Shown here: one piece after another, positions 18,364 through 27,567 of the stretch | Layout: each line of letters starts with the position of its first letter | How positions within the stretch are numbered: position 1 is the stretch's first letter | Assembly: GCA_963717195.1 (NCBI GenBank) | Contig: CAVQVR010000012.1 | Coordinates: 1-64,000, forward strand | Source of the DNA: JACDAE01 sp963717195 | GTDB lineage: Bacteria > Chloroflexota > Ktedonobacteria > Ktedonobacterales > Ktedonobacteraceae | DNA length: 64,000 nucleotides | Direction: 5' to 3' | Position numbers and translations under genes: made by a program | The notes under the pieces: generated by a model | The model's input: only the letters and a program-made list of their open reading frames with translations | Database searches by the model: none | What the model was told of the DNA's origin: nothing

Positions 18364-20427
18364 TTGAATGTCGCCTTTTGTTGTATTGTAAATGGCCATA
18401 GGTCTTTAACTGGAGGAATAGTTACGACAACTACCGAGCATCAGAAAAAACATAGCAAGACCCCTACGCTTGATCAATATGGGCGTGACCTTACTGCCGA
18501 GGTAGCTGAGGGAAAGATCGACCCTGCTGCTGGCCGTGAGCGTGAAATTCGCCGCATTATTACGATACTGGGGCGTCGTCAAAAGAATAATCCAGTTCTC
18601 ATTGGTGAGCCGGGGGTAGGGAAAACGGCTATTGTAGAAGGACTTGCCCGCCGCATTTATGCTGGTGATATACCTGCCTCTCTGCGTGGTAAACGTATTG
18701 TCTCACTCAGTATGGGGGGCATGGTTGCGGGAGCAATGTTCCGTGGTCAATTTGAGCAGCGTGTGAAGACTCTGCTCGAAGAGGTGCGCCAGGCACCTGA
18801 AGTTATTCTTTTCATCGATGAACTTCATACTATTGTTGGTGCAGGTGCCGCAGAGGGAGCTATCGGTGCCGGTGACATGTTCAAACCTGCATTGGCTCGT
18901 GGTGAGCTGCGCTGTATTGGTGCTACTACGCCGGATGAATACCGTAAGCATATTGAAAAAGATTCCGCGCTAGAACGCCGTTTCCAACCGGTGAAGGTCG
19001 ATGAACCTTCGATGGAAGAGGCGATAGAGATGCTCAAGATCGTTCGTCTCAACTATGAGGCGCATCATGGCGTGACCATCTCAGATGAAGCAATCGAGGC
19101 GGCGGTGAAGTTTTCCGACCGCTATATCAATGATCGTTTTCTGCCAGACAAGGCAATCGATGTGGTGGATGAAGCCGCATCCGCTCTACGCCTGGAAGCG
19201 ACCGAGAAGGGAATTATTAGCCCGGCTCTGGTCGCGGATCTGGAAAGGGAGATGGCCGATATCCAGATCAAGAAAGAGGCTGCTGCGAACGCGGAAGATT
19301 ATGAGCATGCAGCGCAACTTCGTCAACGCGAGTTGCAGCTTCTGGGCCAACTAAGTAGGGCGCGGGCGGAAATGGGGGAGTCAGTGGAACTTATTGTGAC
19401 TGCTGAACATATTGCGCAGATGGTTGAGAATTGGATCGGTGTACCTGTAAGCCAGATGTTAGAATCCGAACGGCAGAATTTACGGGACCTGGAAGGGCAT
19501 TTGCGTACGCAAGTCATCGGGCAAGATGAGGCAATTCGTGCGGTAGCTCGTGCCGTCCGACGTTCACGAGCTGGCCTGAAGGATCCCAGGCGCCCGATCG
19601 GTTCATTCTTATTCCTTGGCCCAACTGGTGTCGGGAAGACGGAACTTGCGAAAGCTCTGGCTGCTGAACTGTTTGGCGGCGAGGAGGCGCTTATTCGTCT
19701 TGATATGTCAGAATACATGGAGCCGCATACGGTTTCGCGCCTCTTTGGGAGCCCACCTGGCTATGTAGGGCATGATGAGGGTGGTCAGTTGACCGAGCGG
19801 GTGCGCCGTCGTCCATATAGTGTCATTCTGCTGGATGAAGTGGAAAAGGCTCACCCTGAGGTTTTTAACTCGCTGCTACAGATCATGGATGATGGGCGTT
19901 TAACGGATGGTCAGGGTCGCACCGTAGATTTCAAGAACACGGTGGTCATTATGACCAGCAACGCAGGCACATCCGAACTCATGCATGCTACACGTATCGG
20001 ATTTGTTGCCCTCAAAGCAGAGGATGCAAGAGATGAGCAGCATGAGGCTATGCGCTCCAAAGCGATGGAAAGTTTAAAACGCCTGTTCCGTCCCGAATTT
20101 ATCAATCGCATCGATCAGGTCGTCGTTTTCCACACGTTGGGGAAAGAAGAGCTCTATCAGATCATCGATCTCCTCCTGGCTCAGGTGCGTGGTCGTCTTT
20201 CTGAGCAGAAGATTGAGCTGGTCGTTACGGATGAGATCAAGGACTTTTTGCTCGAAGTAGGCTTTGATGAAGAGTATGGAGCTCGCCCATTGCGACGGGC
20301 TATTCAAACCCATATCGACGACACATTGGCGGATGCGGTATTAGCAGGAGAGATTACTTCCGGACAGGTCGCTTGTCTGAAACTCGCTGAGGGAAAAATC
20401 GTTGTTGCCGGGCAATCGCCCTCATGA
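18364..20427 (+). CDS. ClpC/ClpE-type AAA+ unfoldase lacking the N-terminal domain
   Basis: This hexameric unfoldase would feed substrates to ClpP. It has two AAA+ modules: D1 with GEPGVGKT (residues 81-88), a UVR-like coiled segment (AEDYEHAAQLRQRELQLLGQL), then D2 with GPTGVGKT near residue 420, LIRLDMSEYME, ILLDEVEKAHPEV and the C-terminal D2-small domain. The IGF tripeptide (TRIGFVA) in the ClpP-binding loop is present, so partnership with ClpP is likely. The usual Clp-N repeat domain is absent; only about 55 residues precede D1. The TTG at 18364 follows GGAGAGG, but a better GGAGG at 18412 suggests the true start may lie near 18421, where the codon is GTT. The gene is intact. Confidence 0.88.
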   Translation: MNVAFCCIVNGHRSLTGGIVTTTTEHQKKHSKTPTLDQYGRDLTAEVAEGKIDPAAGREREIRRIITILGRRQKNNPVLIGEPGVGKTAIVEGLARRIYAGDIPASLRGKRIVSLSMGGMVAGAMFRGQFEQRVKTLLEEVRQAPEVILFIDELHTIVGAGAAEGAIGAGDMFKPALARGELRCIGATTPDEYRKHIEKDSALERRFQPVKVDEPSMEEAIEMLKIVRLNYEAHHGVTISDEAIEAAVKFSDRYINDRFLPDKAIDVVDEAASALRLEATEKGIISPALVADLEREMADIQIKKEAAANAEDYEHAAQLRQRELQLLGQLSRARAEMGESVELIVTAEHIAQMVENWIGVPVSQMLESERQNLRDLEGHLRTQVIGQDEAIRAVARAVRRSRAGLKDPRRPIGSFLFLGPTGVGKTELAKALAAELFGGEEALIRLDMSEYMEPHTVSRLFGSPPGYVGHDEGGQLTERVRRRPYSVILLDEVEKAHPEVFNSLLQIMDDGRLTDGQGRTVDFKNTVVIMTSNAGTSELMHATRIGFVALKAEDARDEQHEAMRSKAMESLKRLFRPEFINRIDQVVVFHTLGKEELYQIIDLLLAQVRGRLSEQKIELVVTDEIKDFLLEVGFDEEYGARPLRRAIQTHIDDTLADAVLAGEITSGQVACLKLAEGKIVVAGQSPS

Positions 20428-20643
20428 AGGCTAAAGATCGTATTTGCTCAATTTCTGTCACCTGCGTTTTGTGTCTCCTGGTGTTGCAGCTCATCTCTCA
20501 AAATGATGAAGGATGGGTTGGTCACATTTGACATCAGTTTCCGATACTGTTAGGATAGACGTGGGAGTTTTAAGAAGCTTCTATTACGTGAAGAACGTCC
20601 AGAAAATTGTTCATGATGATAGAAAAAAGAGAAGAGGTGCGCC

Positions 20644-20966
20644 GTGACGAATAGCCCTGATCGTTGCCAGCAGTTACGCAAACTTCATGCCCAGCTCACC
20701 ACCCAGATACAACTGTTAAAAGAAAATATCCAAAAGAGGAGCGAGAGGGAGTTGATACCTCTGTCGAGTCACTCAATACGCTCAAGCGCCTGCAGTCATC
20801 GCTAAGCAAAATCACGCTCGAACTGGAACAATGCCCCCCTGGCAAGGAGGAAGTTGCAGCAGCTACACCCGCATCGGTTCCATCTTCCTGGCTGGTACGT
20901 TCCTGGTATCCTGACTCCGAGGATAATGATGATAACGAAGCGGACCTCGTCATTGGCGACAGCTAA
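20644..20966 (+). pseudogene. Small coiled-coil hypothetical protein, frameshifted
   Basis: The GTG at 20644 follows AGAAGAGGTG. The first frame reads MTNSPDRCQQLRKLHAQLTT and is lost after the A run near 20738. The next frame carries LNTLKRLQSSLSKITLELEQ and an acidic tail (DSEDNDDNEADLVIGDS). The joined protein of about 107 residues is mostly one coiled coil. No family recognised. It lies between the Clp ATPase and a tau-like small gene on the same strand. Confidence 0.5.
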
Positions 20967-21047
20967 GACCGCCTCAATGTGATATACTTGAGGTATGCCA
21001 GTACCCTGAGTTGAACGAGGAGGCCCCTGTGGAGAAGAAAAAGCCGC

Positions 21048-21353
21048 ATGCCCGCTATGACGAAATTCTCGGAACAGTTTACGTCGGTCATTTATGAAAA
21101 TTGGGCAGATATTCTGAAAATCGTTAATCGTCGCTCTCCCCGTGTTGCAACCCTCCTGCGCGTTGCAACTCCAGCGGGCCTCAAACGTATGAATGGCGTA
21201 TGGCGCTTACAGGTAACAATACGCCGAGCGGTGCAGCATGAAAAGTTGCACCAGCCGCGCGATAATGAGATTGTGGCGCAGGCAATCCGGTTATTTTGTT
21301 ATAGCAAGGCTCAACTCAAACTGCCCGAACTGGTGGTCGAGTTTGAGCTGTAA
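21048..21353 (+). CDS. Small protein resembling the DNA polymerase III tau C-terminal domain
   Basis: The 101-residue product contains YENWADILKIVNRRSPRVATLL followed by a strand and helix region ending LELVVEFEL-like. The W..IL..V...SP..A.LL pattern is that of the C-terminal domain of DnaX tau, here without any ATPase part. The start is uncertain: a GTG at 21029 with GAGGAGG upstream is in another frame (MEKKKPHARYDEILG), so an indel near the start is possible. Function would be protein docking, if the resemblance is real. Confidence 0.4.
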   Translation: MPAMTKFSEQFTSVIYENWADILKIVNRRSPRVATLLRVATPAGLKRMNGVWRLQVTIRRAVQHEKLHQPRDNEIVAQAIRLFCYSKAQLKLPELVVEFEL

Positions 21354-21382
21354 TCGGCAACCGGCAAAAAGAATCAAAAGGC

Positions 21383-21422
21383 TAAAATCATTTCTTTTTT
21401 TGACAAAAAAGAAATGATTTTA
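21383..21422. terminator. Perfect 18-bp hairpin with T/A runs
   Basis: TAAAATCATTTCTTTTTT (21383-21400) pairs perfectly with 21405-21422 around a 4-nt loop. It follows the tau-like gene by 30 bp and precedes the M48 peptidase gene, so it probably terminates the upstream transcript. Confidence 0.6.
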
Positions 21423-21455
21423 CATCCTGACAATAAAGTAGAAAGGCAGCCTTCT

Positions 21456-22463
21456 ATGTCGACTGCTCAGCCCAAGGCGCGACGGCGCTTTCCCGGCCTG
21501 GATCCGGTTGTGCTGCAACATCCCTATGATCGCGCGGCGCTTGGCGCGTTGCAGCGGGTGCCAGGGCTGGATATTGTAGTACGTAAATTTATTGAATTGC
21601 TTCCTGAGCGTGTGGCCTATATTGAACATGTTTCCCAGATGGTCCGCGTCTCTCCATTGCAATGCCCTCAGTTATATGGTCAGTTGCAAGAAGCTTGCGC
21701 AATCCTCGATATGGCAGAACCAGAACTCTATGTTGCCCAATATCCAGTCCCCAATGCCTATACCAGCGGTCATGATCATCCCTTCATTGTGGTGACAACT
21801 GGCCTCCTTGACCTCATGAATGAAGACGAAGTGCTGGCGGTGATTGCTCATGAACTTGGTCATATCAAATCGGGACATGTTTTGTACAAGACGATGGCAC
21901 GTGGCATCAGTTTTCTGCTGATGCTCATTGGTGATATGACCCTGGGAATTGGACGCCTGGTTGGGCGTAGCCTGGAAGCCTCACTGCTGGAGTGGGATCG
22001 CAAATCGGAGTTTACTGCCGACCGTTCGGCATTGCTGGTAGTTCAGGATCCACATGTGATGCTGACTCTTCTGATGAAACTTTGCGGTGGTACGCTCTTT
22101 CAGAAAGATCAGATGGATGCACGCGAGTTTCTGAAACAGGCCAATCTTTATGAAGAAGTTGATGCCAATGTGCTTGATCGCATGTACAAGATGTTGGTGA
22201 TTACGCCTCTGAGCCATCCACTGACAATCGTGCGTGCACGCGAAATTATCAACTGGGCTGAGACCCGTGGTTATAACGATATTCTAGAGGGACGTTATCC
22301 TCGCAAGCCTGGTCCTACAGGCACATCCAGTAATGGTCATAGTGGCGATGCTGGAGGAACTGCGACTCCAGGAAATACCGTGCAGTTGATACGGTGCCCT
22401 CATTGTGGACGTGAACAAATGAACAGGCGTTTTTGTAGCCTCTGCGGCGGTGTCATCTCCTGA
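21456..22463 (+). CDS. M48-family zinc metallopeptidase with C-terminal zinc ribbon
   Basis: Start at 21456 is chosen for AGAAAGGCAG upstream. The 335-residue protein has the zinc-binding HELGH at residues 132-136 and the third ligand in EFTADRSA near residue 189, both typical of M48 peptidases. It lacks the N-terminal membrane helices of HtpX; one hydrophobic stretch (GISFLLMLIGDMTLGIG) follows the active site. A Gly/Ser/Thr linker leads to a C-terminal CPHCG...CSLCGG zinc ribbon. A protein-quality role is inferred from the family and the nearby Clp ATPase. Confidence 0.85.
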   Translation: MSTAQPKARRRFPGLDPVVLQHPYDRAALGALQRVPGLDIVVRKFIELLPERVAYIEHVSQMVRVSPLQCPQLYGQLQEACAILDMAEPELYVAQYPVPNAYTSGHDHPFIVVTTGLLDLMNEDEVLAVIAHELGHIKSGHVLYKTMARGISFLLMLIGDMTLGIGRLVGRSLEASLLEWDRKSEFTADRSALLVVQDPHVMLTLLMKLCGGTLFQKDQMDAREFLKQANLYEEVDANVLDRMYKMLVITPLSHPLTIVRAREIINWAETRGYNDILEGRYPRKPGPTGTSSNGHSGDAGGTATPGNTVQLIRCPHCGREQMNRRFCSLCGGVIS

Positions 22464-22472
22464 CTTGATGCT

Positions 22473-22547
22473 GTAGGGCCGCGTTGACGACGTCCAGGTA
22501 AGCTATTGCAAATCGAGTCAATTGGGCGTCGTCAACGCGGTCCCTAC
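22473..22547. repeat. Intergenic palindrome, GTAGGG family
   Basis: GTAGGGCCGCGTTGACGACG at 22473 pairs with CGTCGTCAACGCGGTCCCTAC-type sequence ending at 22547, with one indel and a loop of about 34 nt. The GTAGGG/CCCTAC ends are shared with the palindromes at 27434, 39978 and 51675. Confidence 0.8.
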
Positions 22548-22683
22548 CATTCCCTATTTCTATGCACCTTCTTGACAGGGTAGCGCAAGAGGCATATTAT
22601 ATGGTGTGAAGCTATCTTATGCATCCACATCAGTACTTTACATAAAATAATACATTCTCACTAAGAAGGTAGAAAAGTCGCTC

Positions 22684-23547
22684 GTGATTACACAAAAACA
22701 AACGATCACCCTGTTAATTTCCTGCCCTGATCAACCGGGTATTGTTGCAGCGGTCTCCAGTTTCATTTTTGAGCACTCCGGGAACATCCTGGAGTCCGAC
22801 CAGCATTCAACAAATCAGGAAGATTGTACTTTTTTCATGCGTGTCAATTTTGCGGAGGAAGGATTTCGTTTACAGCCGACGGAACTTGAGAGAGCATTTC
22901 GTCCTATTGCTGAACGTTTCCAGATGCAATGGAGCCTATCCTTCTCGCGTGAGAGGAAGCGGGCGGGAATATTTGTCTCAAAGCTTGATCATTGTCTGAC
23001 CGATCTGCTCTGGCGCTGGAAAAGCGGCGAGTTGGCGATGGACATTCCCTTTATCATTAGCAATCATCAACAACTGGAGCCACTGGCTCGCATGTACGAT
23101 ATTCCGTACTATCATTTTCCCATTGTGCGCGAGACGCGGACGCGAGATGAGCAGCGTATGCTTGATTTTATTGCGGACAACGTGGATTTTTTGATTCTGG
23201 CCCGCTATATGCAAATTCTGGAACCACTTTTCGTCGATGCATTTCCGCACCGCATCATCAATATTCATCACAGTTTCTTACCTGCATTTATTGGAGCAAA
23301 TCCTTATCAGCGGGCCTTTGAGCGTGGAGTCAAACTGATTGGCGCAACGGCCCACTATATTACCAACAACCTGGATGAAGGCCCGATTATCGCACAGGAT
23401 GTGATACACTGCAATCATCGCGATACCGTGCCGGACCTGATGCGCAAGGGAAGTGATGTGGAGCGACGCGTACTGGCTGAAGCGGTACGTATGCACACTG
23501 AAGATCGCGTACTTATCTATGAAAACAAGACGATTGTTTTTGAATAA
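22684..23547 (+). CDS. purU: Formyltetrahydrofolate deformylase
   Basis: The enzyme hydrolyses 10-formyl-THF to THF and formate, balancing one-carbon pools for purine and methionine synthesis. The GTG at 22684 follows AGAAGGTAG. The 287-residue length is typical. An ACT-type regulatory domain (LLISCPDQPGIVAAVS, residues 11-26) precedes the formyltransferase-like catalytic domain with FLILARYMQIL, NIHHSFLPAFIGANPY (the PurN-type N..H pair) and GATAHYITNNLDEGPII with the catalytic Asp. The gene is intact and appears monocistronic. Confidence 0.93.
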   Translation: MITQKQTITLLISCPDQPGIVAAVSSFIFEHSGNILESDQHSTNQEDCTFFMRVNFAEEGFRLQPTELERAFRPIAERFQMQWSLSFSRERKRAGIFVSKLDHCLTDLLWRWKSGELAMDIPFIISNHQQLEPLARMYDIPYYHFPIVRETRTRDEQRMLDFIADNVDFLILARYMQILEPLFVDAFPHRIINIHHSFLPAFIGANPYQRAFERGVKLIGATAHYITNNLDEGPIIAQDVIHCNHRDTVPDLMRKGSDVERRVLAEAVRMHTEDRVLIYENKTIVFE

Positions 23548-23589
23548 TCTCTGTTGCAAAGCATAGTGCAAAATATACAGCACCTGAGC

Positions 23590-23679
23590 AGCACAACATT
23601 CTTCAGATCTCCTTGTATTGCTTCCAGGGAAGATCTTTCTATATGAACAAAGTGGAGAGAATGTGAAGAATGTTGTGCT
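23590..23679. repeat. 90-bp element with perfect 16-bp inverted ends
   Basis: AGCACAACATTCTTCA (23590-23605) pairs with TGAAGAATGTTGTGCT (23664-23679). AGATCT occurs twice inside. It lies between purU and the next gene and resembles a small non-autonomous repeat. Confidence 0.7.
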
Positions 23680-23765
23680 ACTTTACAGTTGAATTACGGT
23701 TAAGAGATATGGTATCCTTAGAGAAGGCAGAAAAGGTCACCAGCCAATTCTAAGAGGAGCCACTC

Positions 23766-24164
23766 ATGAGTGATATCACCTTGCGCATACCGAGGAAACA
23801 CAAGCAAACAATCGAGCTAAGTTACGAAGAGCGTATGGAGTTGAACACAATTATTGATCTTCTCATACCGTCAGACGAGAATTTTCCACCCCCATCAAGC
23901 CTTCATTTAATTGATGAGTTTTTATACCACCTTCTGCCCGCCGTCGACAACAGTACAACAAAGATGTTGAATGCGAAACGCTTGCGCAGTGTCTTACGCG
24001 ACCTGAACACATCAGCTGGGGGACATTTCTGTAGCGTCAGTATAGAGAAACAGCAAGTGTTGCTCAGGCTTCTTGAGCGGCATGAACCAGCCCTTTACCA
24101 GGCACTGTGGGCTCTGGCCAATCACAGTTACTACAAACAGTTGGCAACTATTGGGCATTCGTAG
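23766..24164 (+). CDS. Gluconate 2-dehydrogenase subunit 3-like protein
   Basis: AGAGGAG precedes the ATG at 23766. The 132-residue protein is helical and has the pattern of the subunit-3 family: L..IIDLLIPSDENFPPPSSLHLIDEFL near the N-terminus and the C-terminal helices. In that family it partners a flavoprotein dehydrogenase or acts as its export chaperone. No dehydrogenase subunit lies nearby, and the histidine/cysteine ligands of a cofactor are not apparent. The call is by pattern only. Confidence 0.5.
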   Translation: MSDITLRIPRKHKQTIELSYEERMELNTIIDLLIPSDENFPPPSSLHLIDEFLYHLLPAVDNSTTKMLNAKRLRSVLRDLNTSAGGHFCSVSIEKQQVLLRLLERHEPALYQALWALANHSYYKQLATIGHS

Positions 24165-24246
24165 GTTGCCAAACCACGGTATTTCCGATCTCAATAGGTG
24201 CATCGTAAGCACAGAGTTTCTATCGTTTTGTATTTATACAGTTTGA

Positions 24247-24313
24247 TGAGAAGGCATGTGGTCAGACATTCCCTTTTGTTTCTGCTTGAGAGGGATGGCC
24301 GCATGCCTTCTCA
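24247..24313. terminator. Nested hairpin between convergent genes
   Basis: TGAGAAGGCATG (24247-24258) pairs with CATGCCTTCTCA (24302-24313), and CATTCCCT pairs with AGGGATGG inside. It lies between the convergent genes ending at 24164 and 24339, as expected of a shared terminator. Confidence 0.6.
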
Positions 24314-24338
24314 ATTTCATAATCTGAACTGCAAATAC

Positions 24339-25838
24339 TCAAAAAGGTGGGGGGAGAGGGTTTATCGTTGTGGGATACTTTACTGTTATGGTAGCTGGAA
24401 TGAGATTGGGCACATTGTGCGGCTTCTCGGTCGGAAACAGCAAGGCGGAGAGTAAAGAGGTAAGTAAGCCCAACAATAATAATGCTACAACGATAACAGG
24501 CAACCATCTGTGTATACCATTGTGCCTATTTTTCTGTGTGGGAAGAGTGTCTATTGGTGTCGGAGGGGTGAGTGGAAGATCAGAAAGAAGCGCTTTACTA
24601 TGCAGATATTCGTCGGCACTCAAAGGCGTTTTATTGAACTCGTCTGTGGATAAAGGGTCTGCGAGAGGTGACCATTCTTGAGGATCGGCCAACCAGAACA
24701 GTCCAGGACCCTTCTCATCATCCTCTAAAAAGTTCTTCCGCCGAATCTCGGTTATATCGGAACCGCTCACTTCACCGCTCGAAGGAGATGCTTCTGGTTT
24801 CCGCAGAAGTGTAACATCTTCAGTAAAAGTCGTTTCAGTTGCAGGAGCGGAACTGGCAAGGGAAGACAGGACCATGGAGGGTGGAAGCGGAGTCACCGTG
24901 TCAAGCGATCCTCGCTGCGAATTCAATGGAGGCAAAGGGGTATGAGGGTTTATCGCTGTTGAACTGGACGCGAATAGCGGAGCAGGAATACCGAAAGATC
25001 TTGAAAATGGTGCAGACGTGACAGCAGTAAGGAAGGCGTTACTCAACTCCTCAACAGAGGCAAAGCGATCCTCAGAGCGCTTCTGTAGAGCAATACGCAG
25101 AACATGCTCCACCTGTTCCGAAATACCAGGCATAAGCTCACGTGCTGATGGTGGCGACTGACGTACATGCTTGAGCAAAACCTCAATAGGCGTTTGTCCG
25201 CTAAAAGGTGGTACTCCAGTGAGCAGACGGAACAACAGCACACCGAGAGCATAGATATCGCTGGATGGATGGAGTATTCCCAATGACTGCTCGGGAGCCG
25301 CATATTCTGCTGATCCCCAACCCACTCGTGTCAATGATTGTTGACTATCGTCATAGCCACGCGCAATACCAAAATCGCTGAGGAGCATACGACCATCAGC
25401 AGCTACAAATATATTAGCTGGCTTTATATTGCCATAAATCACATTCTGGCTATGCGCATAGTGTATAGCGCTACAGAGTTGTTGCAAGATAGGCAAAGTT
25501 TGCAGAGCGGGGAGGTGTCCTCCTACACGCGCCAGGAGATCATCAAGTGTTCCGGATGTTACAAAGGGCGTTACCAGGTATAAAAGATCTTCACCTTCCC
25601 CATACTCAAGAAAAGGGAGAATATTTCGATGGTCGAACTGAGCAATTTTTTCCGCCTCCATCATAAAATAGTCGCGGAATGATGCACGCCCCGCATAGGA
25701 AGGGCGAAATACTTTTATCGCAACCTCACGATTGTCCTCTCTCTGCTGCTGAGCCCGGTACACATCGGACACCCCTCCCTTGCTGATGCATTGTACTAAG
25801 AGGTAGTCACTCAGTATCACGCCTTCTAAATGAGACAT
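24339..25838 (-). CDS. Membrane-anchored Ser/Thr protein kinase, probable pseudokinase
   Basis: A 499-residue PknB-like protein: kinase domain (residues 12-275), a long Ser/Pro/Thr linker, one transmembrane helix (LPVIVVALLLLGLLTSLLSALLF, near 455-478) and a short outer tail. The ATP lysine K42 (EVAIKVF), DFG at 155-157 and APE (AAPEQS) are present. The catalytic loop reads VIYGNIKPANIF, so HRD is replaced by YGN and the catalytic Asp by Asn. The glycine loop (ISKGGVSDVY) is also degenerate. Phosphotransfer is therefore doubtful; ATP binding and docking may remain. There is no PASTA domain outside. A PP2C phosphatase is encoded at 51836-52813, not adjacent. Confidence 0.85.
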   Translation of the reverse strand: MSHLEGVILSDYLLVQCISKGGVSDVYRAQQQREDNREVAIKVFRPSYAGRASFRDYFMMEAEKIAQFDHRNILPFLEYGEGEDLLYLVTPFVTSGTLDDLLARVGGHLPALQTLPILQQLCSAIHYAHSQNVIYGNIKPANIFVAADGRMLLSDFGIARGYDDSQQSLTRVGWGSAEYAAPEQSLGILHPSSDIYALGVLLFRLLTGVPPFSGQTPIEVLLKHVRQSPPSARELMPGISEQVEHVLRIALQKRSEDRFASVEELSNAFLTAVTSAPFSRSFGIPAPLFASSSTAINPHTPLPPLNSQRGSLDTVTPLPPSMVLSSLASSAPATETTFTEDVTLLRKPEASPSSGEVSGSDITEIRRKNFLEDDEKGPGLFWLADPQEWSPLADPLSTDEFNKTPLSADEYLHSKALLSDLPLTPPTPIDTLPTQKNRHNGIHRWLPVIVVALLLLGLLTSLLSALLFPTEKPHNVPNLIPATITVKYPTTINPLPPPF

Positions 25839-26112
25839 AACACACTCCGTAGAATAGTCTTGTTGATAAGGATGGGTATTTTAAAGGACAGGGAAATAGA
25901 ATCTCTTCTTTGCAAAGATCCATTGAACTAAACGGAGTAGATATGGTTTTTAGGAGATATGCGCGATACGATATGGCTTAAAATAAAGCTCGCCTGTGAT
26001 ATACTGATGCTACATTTTCAAAGACTAATGTATCCTCGGGGGAGACACGCTATGCTAAAATACCAGATATATGCCAGCTATCTACGTATCGACGAACTAA
26101 GGAATAGAACCT

Positions 26113-27381
26113 ATGACCATACCCATAGATGCCTCATATGCCGATCAGCTTGATGCGCAAGACCCATTAGCACATTTTCGCGAGCGCTTCGTCATCACTG
26201 AACCTGATCTTATCTATATGGATGGAAACTCGCTAGGTCGTCTTCCCAAAGCCACCGTTTCTAAAGCAGAGGATCTCATCCAGCAACAATGGGGGACACG
26301 CTTGATTCGCAGTTGGAACGAGGGATGGTTTACGGCACCCGAGCGTATAGGCGCGAAGATTGCATGTTTGATTGGAGCACAGCCTGATGAAGTCATTGTT
26401 GCCGATTCCACCTCAATCAACCTTTTTAAATTAGCCGTCAGTGCATTGCGCCATCAGCAGGGACGAACGCATGTTGTTACCGACAACCTCAATTTTCCTT
26501 CTGACCTTTATATCCTACAAGGTGCTATCGATCTATTAGATAAGCATCATCAGTTAGATGTTCTTCCTTCGCCTGATGGTATTCATGGCCCTGTAGCTGA
26601 GTTACTGATGCGCGTCAATTATCAAACCGCGTTAGTAATGTTATCGCATACGACCTTCAAGAGCGGGTATACCTATGATATGCCTGTGATTACAGGCATG
26701 GCTCATGCTGTTGGAGCCATGGTTTTATGGGATCTCAGTCATTCAGTAGGGTCGGTGCCACTTGATGTGAATGCGGCCCAGGTTGATCTGGCGATTGGGT
26801 GTACCTATAAATATCTGAATGGTGGTCCTGGTGCGCCTGCATTCTTGTATATCCGACGCAATTTGCAGGAACGGCTGGGAAATCCTATCACAGGGTGGAT
26901 GGGGCAGAAAGACCTGTTTCGCCTGGAACTGGCCTATCAACGGGAAGCAGGCTTGCGAGGCTTTTTGACAGGCACGCCTCCTATGCTCTCGCTTGCGCTG
27001 ATCGAGCCAGGTGTAGATCTTTTGCTTGAGGCTGGATTGGATTCTCTGCGCGTCAAGTCAGAGCAACAGAGCGAGTACCTGGTTGAACTATGGGAAACGC
27101 TGCTGGCACCATTGGGTTTTACATTAAACTCACCGCGCGATGTTCGGCAACGTGGTTCTCATATATCGCTGGGTCATGCTGAAGGGCTACGGATCGATCT
27201 CACGCTCCTCAATGATATGGGCGTGCTGCCAGATTTCCGTGCTCCAGATAATATTCGCCTGGGGATTGCTCCCCTCTATACCTCTTTTCGCGCTATTCAT
27301 ACTACCGTGATGCGCTTGCGGCAGATTGTTTTAGAGAAGCTCTATAAGAAATATCCCAATGAAGTGCCAATTATAACATAG
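26113..27381 (+). CDS. kynU: Kynureninase
   Basis: This PLP enzyme cleaves L-kynurenine to anthranilate and alanine in tryptophan breakdown or anthranilate formation. AAGGAA precedes the ATG at 26113; 422 residues is the usual length. Family blocks include YMDGNSLGRLPK, RSWNEGWF, DSTSINLFKL, the WDLSHSVG strand, and the PLP-lysine segment CTYKYLNGGPGAPAF. The C-terminal RLGIAPLYTSF block binds substrate. No other kynurenine-pathway gene lies in the window. Confidence 0.93.
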   Translation: MTIPIDASYADQLDAQDPLAHFRERFVITEPDLIYMDGNSLGRLPKATVSKAEDLIQQQWGTRLIRSWNEGWFTAPERIGAKIACLIGAQPDEVIVADSTSINLFKLAVSALRHQQGRTHVVTDNLNFPSDLYILQGAIDLLDKHHQLDVLPSPDGIHGPVAELLMRVNYQTALVMLSHTTFKSGYTYDMPVITGMAHAVGAMVLWDLSHSVGSVPLDVNAAQVDLAIGCTYKYLNGGPGAPAFLYIRRNLQERLGNPITGWMGQKDLFRLELAYQREAGLRGFLTGTPPMLSLALIEPGVDLLLEAGLDSLRVKSEQQSEYLVELWETLLAPLGFTLNSPRDVRQRGSHISLGHAEGLRIDLTLLNDMGVLPDFRAPDNIRLGIAPLYTSFRAIHTTVMRLRQIVLEKLYKKYPNEVPIIT

Positions 27382-27433
27382 GAGAGGCGGGCGTCGTAAA
27401 CTCATCCTTTGGTGCTCAATGGCTCACCATTAA

Positions 27434-27521
27434 GGTAGGGGCGTGCCCTTGCGACCGCCCGATTGAGGGGGAACGAATTCCTCTTCCAGGAACCGGGCGG
27501 TCGCAAGGGCACGCCCCTACC
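27434..27521. repeat. Perfect 28-bp palindrome, GTAGGGG family
   Basis: Arms 27434-27461 and 27494-27521 are perfectly complementary with a 32-nt loop. The outer ends read GGTAGGGGCG...CGCCCCTACC. It lies between convergent kynU and the GH95 gene, where it could terminate both. Confidence 0.85.
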
Positions 27522-27567
27522 CGATATTTATCTCAACATATGCCCCTACATCAAATGATGGTTTTCT

